Positions 63,341 through 64,000 of a DNA stretch of 64,000 nt are shown here, one piece after another (the stretch's first letter is position 1; every line of letters starts with the position of its first letter). Made by a program: the position numbers and the translations under genes. The stretch covers positions 62,001 through 126,000 of the forward strand of contig NZ_BMRM01000004.1 in the NCBI RefSeq assembly GCF_014648635.1. The letters are read 5' to 3'. The notes under the pieces are model-generated. The model had not been told where the DNA came from, did not search any database, and saw only the letters and a program-made list of their open reading frames with translations. Source of the stretch: Streptomyces cinerochromogenes (lineage in GTDB: Bacteria; Actinomycetota; Actinomycetes; Streptomycetales; Streptomycetaceae).

Positions 63341-64000
63341 TCAGCCCTGGGTGGCCAGGAGGGCGGCGCCGACGACGCCGTTGGCCTCCACCGAGGTCAC
63401 CAGGGCGAGGCTTTCGGTGCCGGTCTCGGCGAGCGCGAGGACCGCGGCGATCTGGAAGGCCGCGGACGCGGCGTAGGTGTCGCCGATGAGCGTGGCGCAG
63501 TCGGGGCCGCGCCCGTCCGCCGCTCCGAAGACGTCGGTGAGGGCCGCCCGTTCGGCCTCGCCCTGGTCACCCTCCGCCCCCGACACGGCGATCGTCCGCA
63601 CCTCGCCCGGCTCGGCTCCCGCCCGCCCCAGCAGCCGGCGCAGGCAGTCCGCGAGCACCGGCCTGATCTGCTCGGTGTCCCGGGCGAAGCCGAACTCCAG
63701 CCCCAGGGGGGCGGCCAGCGGACGCCTGCCGGACGCCCCGGCCGCGTCGGCTCGTTCCAGCAGCCACACGGCCGCGCCCTCACCGAGCACACCGGCCTGC
63801 TCCCCCTGGCCCCGGACGTGCCAGTCCAGCCAGGCGCGGGCCGGGGAGAACTCCTCGACGGCGCCGCACAGCAGCGTCTCGGCACGGCCGGCCCGCTGCA
63901 GCCGCAGCGCGTAGCGCAGCGCGAGGAGCCCGGTGGCACGGCCGCCGGCGAGGGTGGTGTTGGGGCCCTTGAGGCGATGCCAGATGGCGGACTGTCCGGC
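63341..64000 (-). CDS. Degenerate ketosynthase / chain-length-factor-like protein (partial)
   Basis: Open frame of about 219 codons from the window's right edge to the stop at 63341: the C-terminal half of a beta-ketoacyl synthase. Thiolase-fold landmarks: RLKGPNTTLAGGRATGLLALRYAL, LLCGAVEEFSPA and GEGAAVWLLERADAA. The two histidine motifs of active KS enzymes are replaced: the H-G-T position reads SGAEGDQGE and the G-H-T position reads IGDTYAASAAFQ. The protein should not condense on its own and probably acts as KS-beta (chain length factor). Its KS-alpha partner is expected just beyond position 64000. Confidence 0.85.
   Translation of the reverse strand, partial: AGQSAIWHRLKGPNTTLAGGRATGLLALRYALRLQRAGRAETLLCGAVEEFSPARAWLDWHVRGQGEQAGVLGEGAAVWLLERADAAGASGRRPLAAPLGLEFGFARDTEQIRPVLADCLRRLLGRAGAEPGEVRTIAVSGAEGDQGEAERAALTDVFGAADGRGPDCATLIGDTYAASAAFQIAAVLALAETGTESLALVTSVEANGVVGAALLATQG

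Overview
The window is a stretch of a Streptomyces chromosome. The supporting evidence is very high GC with strong third-position GC bias, GTG and TTG starts, stem-loop terminators without U-tracts, and many 1-4 nt start/stop overlaps. The gene set is also typical: mycothiol-dependent maleylpyruvate isomerase-like protein, Bpa proteasome activator, PASTA kinase, and a DD-peptidase close to the Streptomyces K15 enzyme. Two parS-like palindromes (one perfect) and a tandem DnaA-box array suggest the region lies within the origin-proximal part of the chromosome; that placement is inference.

Layout. 1-10 kb: 3' end of a probable methionyl-tRNA synthetase gene, secreted pectate lyase, AbiEii-like nucleotidyltransferase, Tat-exported intradiol dioxygenase, aspS, a PAS/GAF/SpoIIE/ATPase phosphatase, an AI-2E-type permease, an SRPBCC protein and a pirin lacking its N-terminus. 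10-26 kb: SseB-like protein, small secreted protein, acyl-CoA dehydrogenase, M18 aminopeptidase, thioredoxin/NHL protein, DnaA-box tandem repeat, secreted RTX-repeat protein, cupin, GlxA-type regulator, LURP-one-related protein, nitrilase-superfamily hydrolase, maleylpyruvate isomerase-like protein, GntR-MFS operon, DD-peptidase and a solitary BRO-N protein. 26-31 kb: first branched-chain 2-oxo acid dehydrogenase operon (E1alpha-E1beta-E2) and an APH-fold kinase. 31-41 kb: two divergent Ser/Thr kinases, Bpa, a Pro-rich surface protein, quinone oxidoreductase, and a MobA-like/MoeA/K+-channel operon carrying a perfect parS across a start codon.

41-58 kb is a catabolic block. A second branched-chain dehydrogenase operon with a divergent Lrp/AsnC regulator is followed by a phenylacetate block: TetR regulator (PaaR-type), 3-hydroxyacyl-CoA dehydrogenase, PaaN and the paaABCDE epoxidase. 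The same ACCGNNCGNNCGGT operator core occurs before paaN/paaH and before paaA, and a near match precedes the second bkd operon. This suggests one TetR protein coordinates phenylacetyl-CoA oxidation and possibly branched-chain acyl-CoA supply.

58-64 kb: a J-domain protein, a 24-bp tandem repeat, a DUF2252 protein, and then, running off the right edge, a compact minus-strand biosynthetic operon. It encodes a degenerate ketosynthase (chain-length-factor-like, cut by the window), an acyl carrier protein, a tandem double-hotdog dehydratase, a ketoreductase and a DsbA-fold 2-hydroxychromene-2-carboxylate-isomerase-like protein. The set looks like a highly reducing type II polyketide synthase making a polyene acyl chain. 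It is the best candidate here for an undescribed system; its KS-alpha partner and tailoring genes must lie beyond position 64000.
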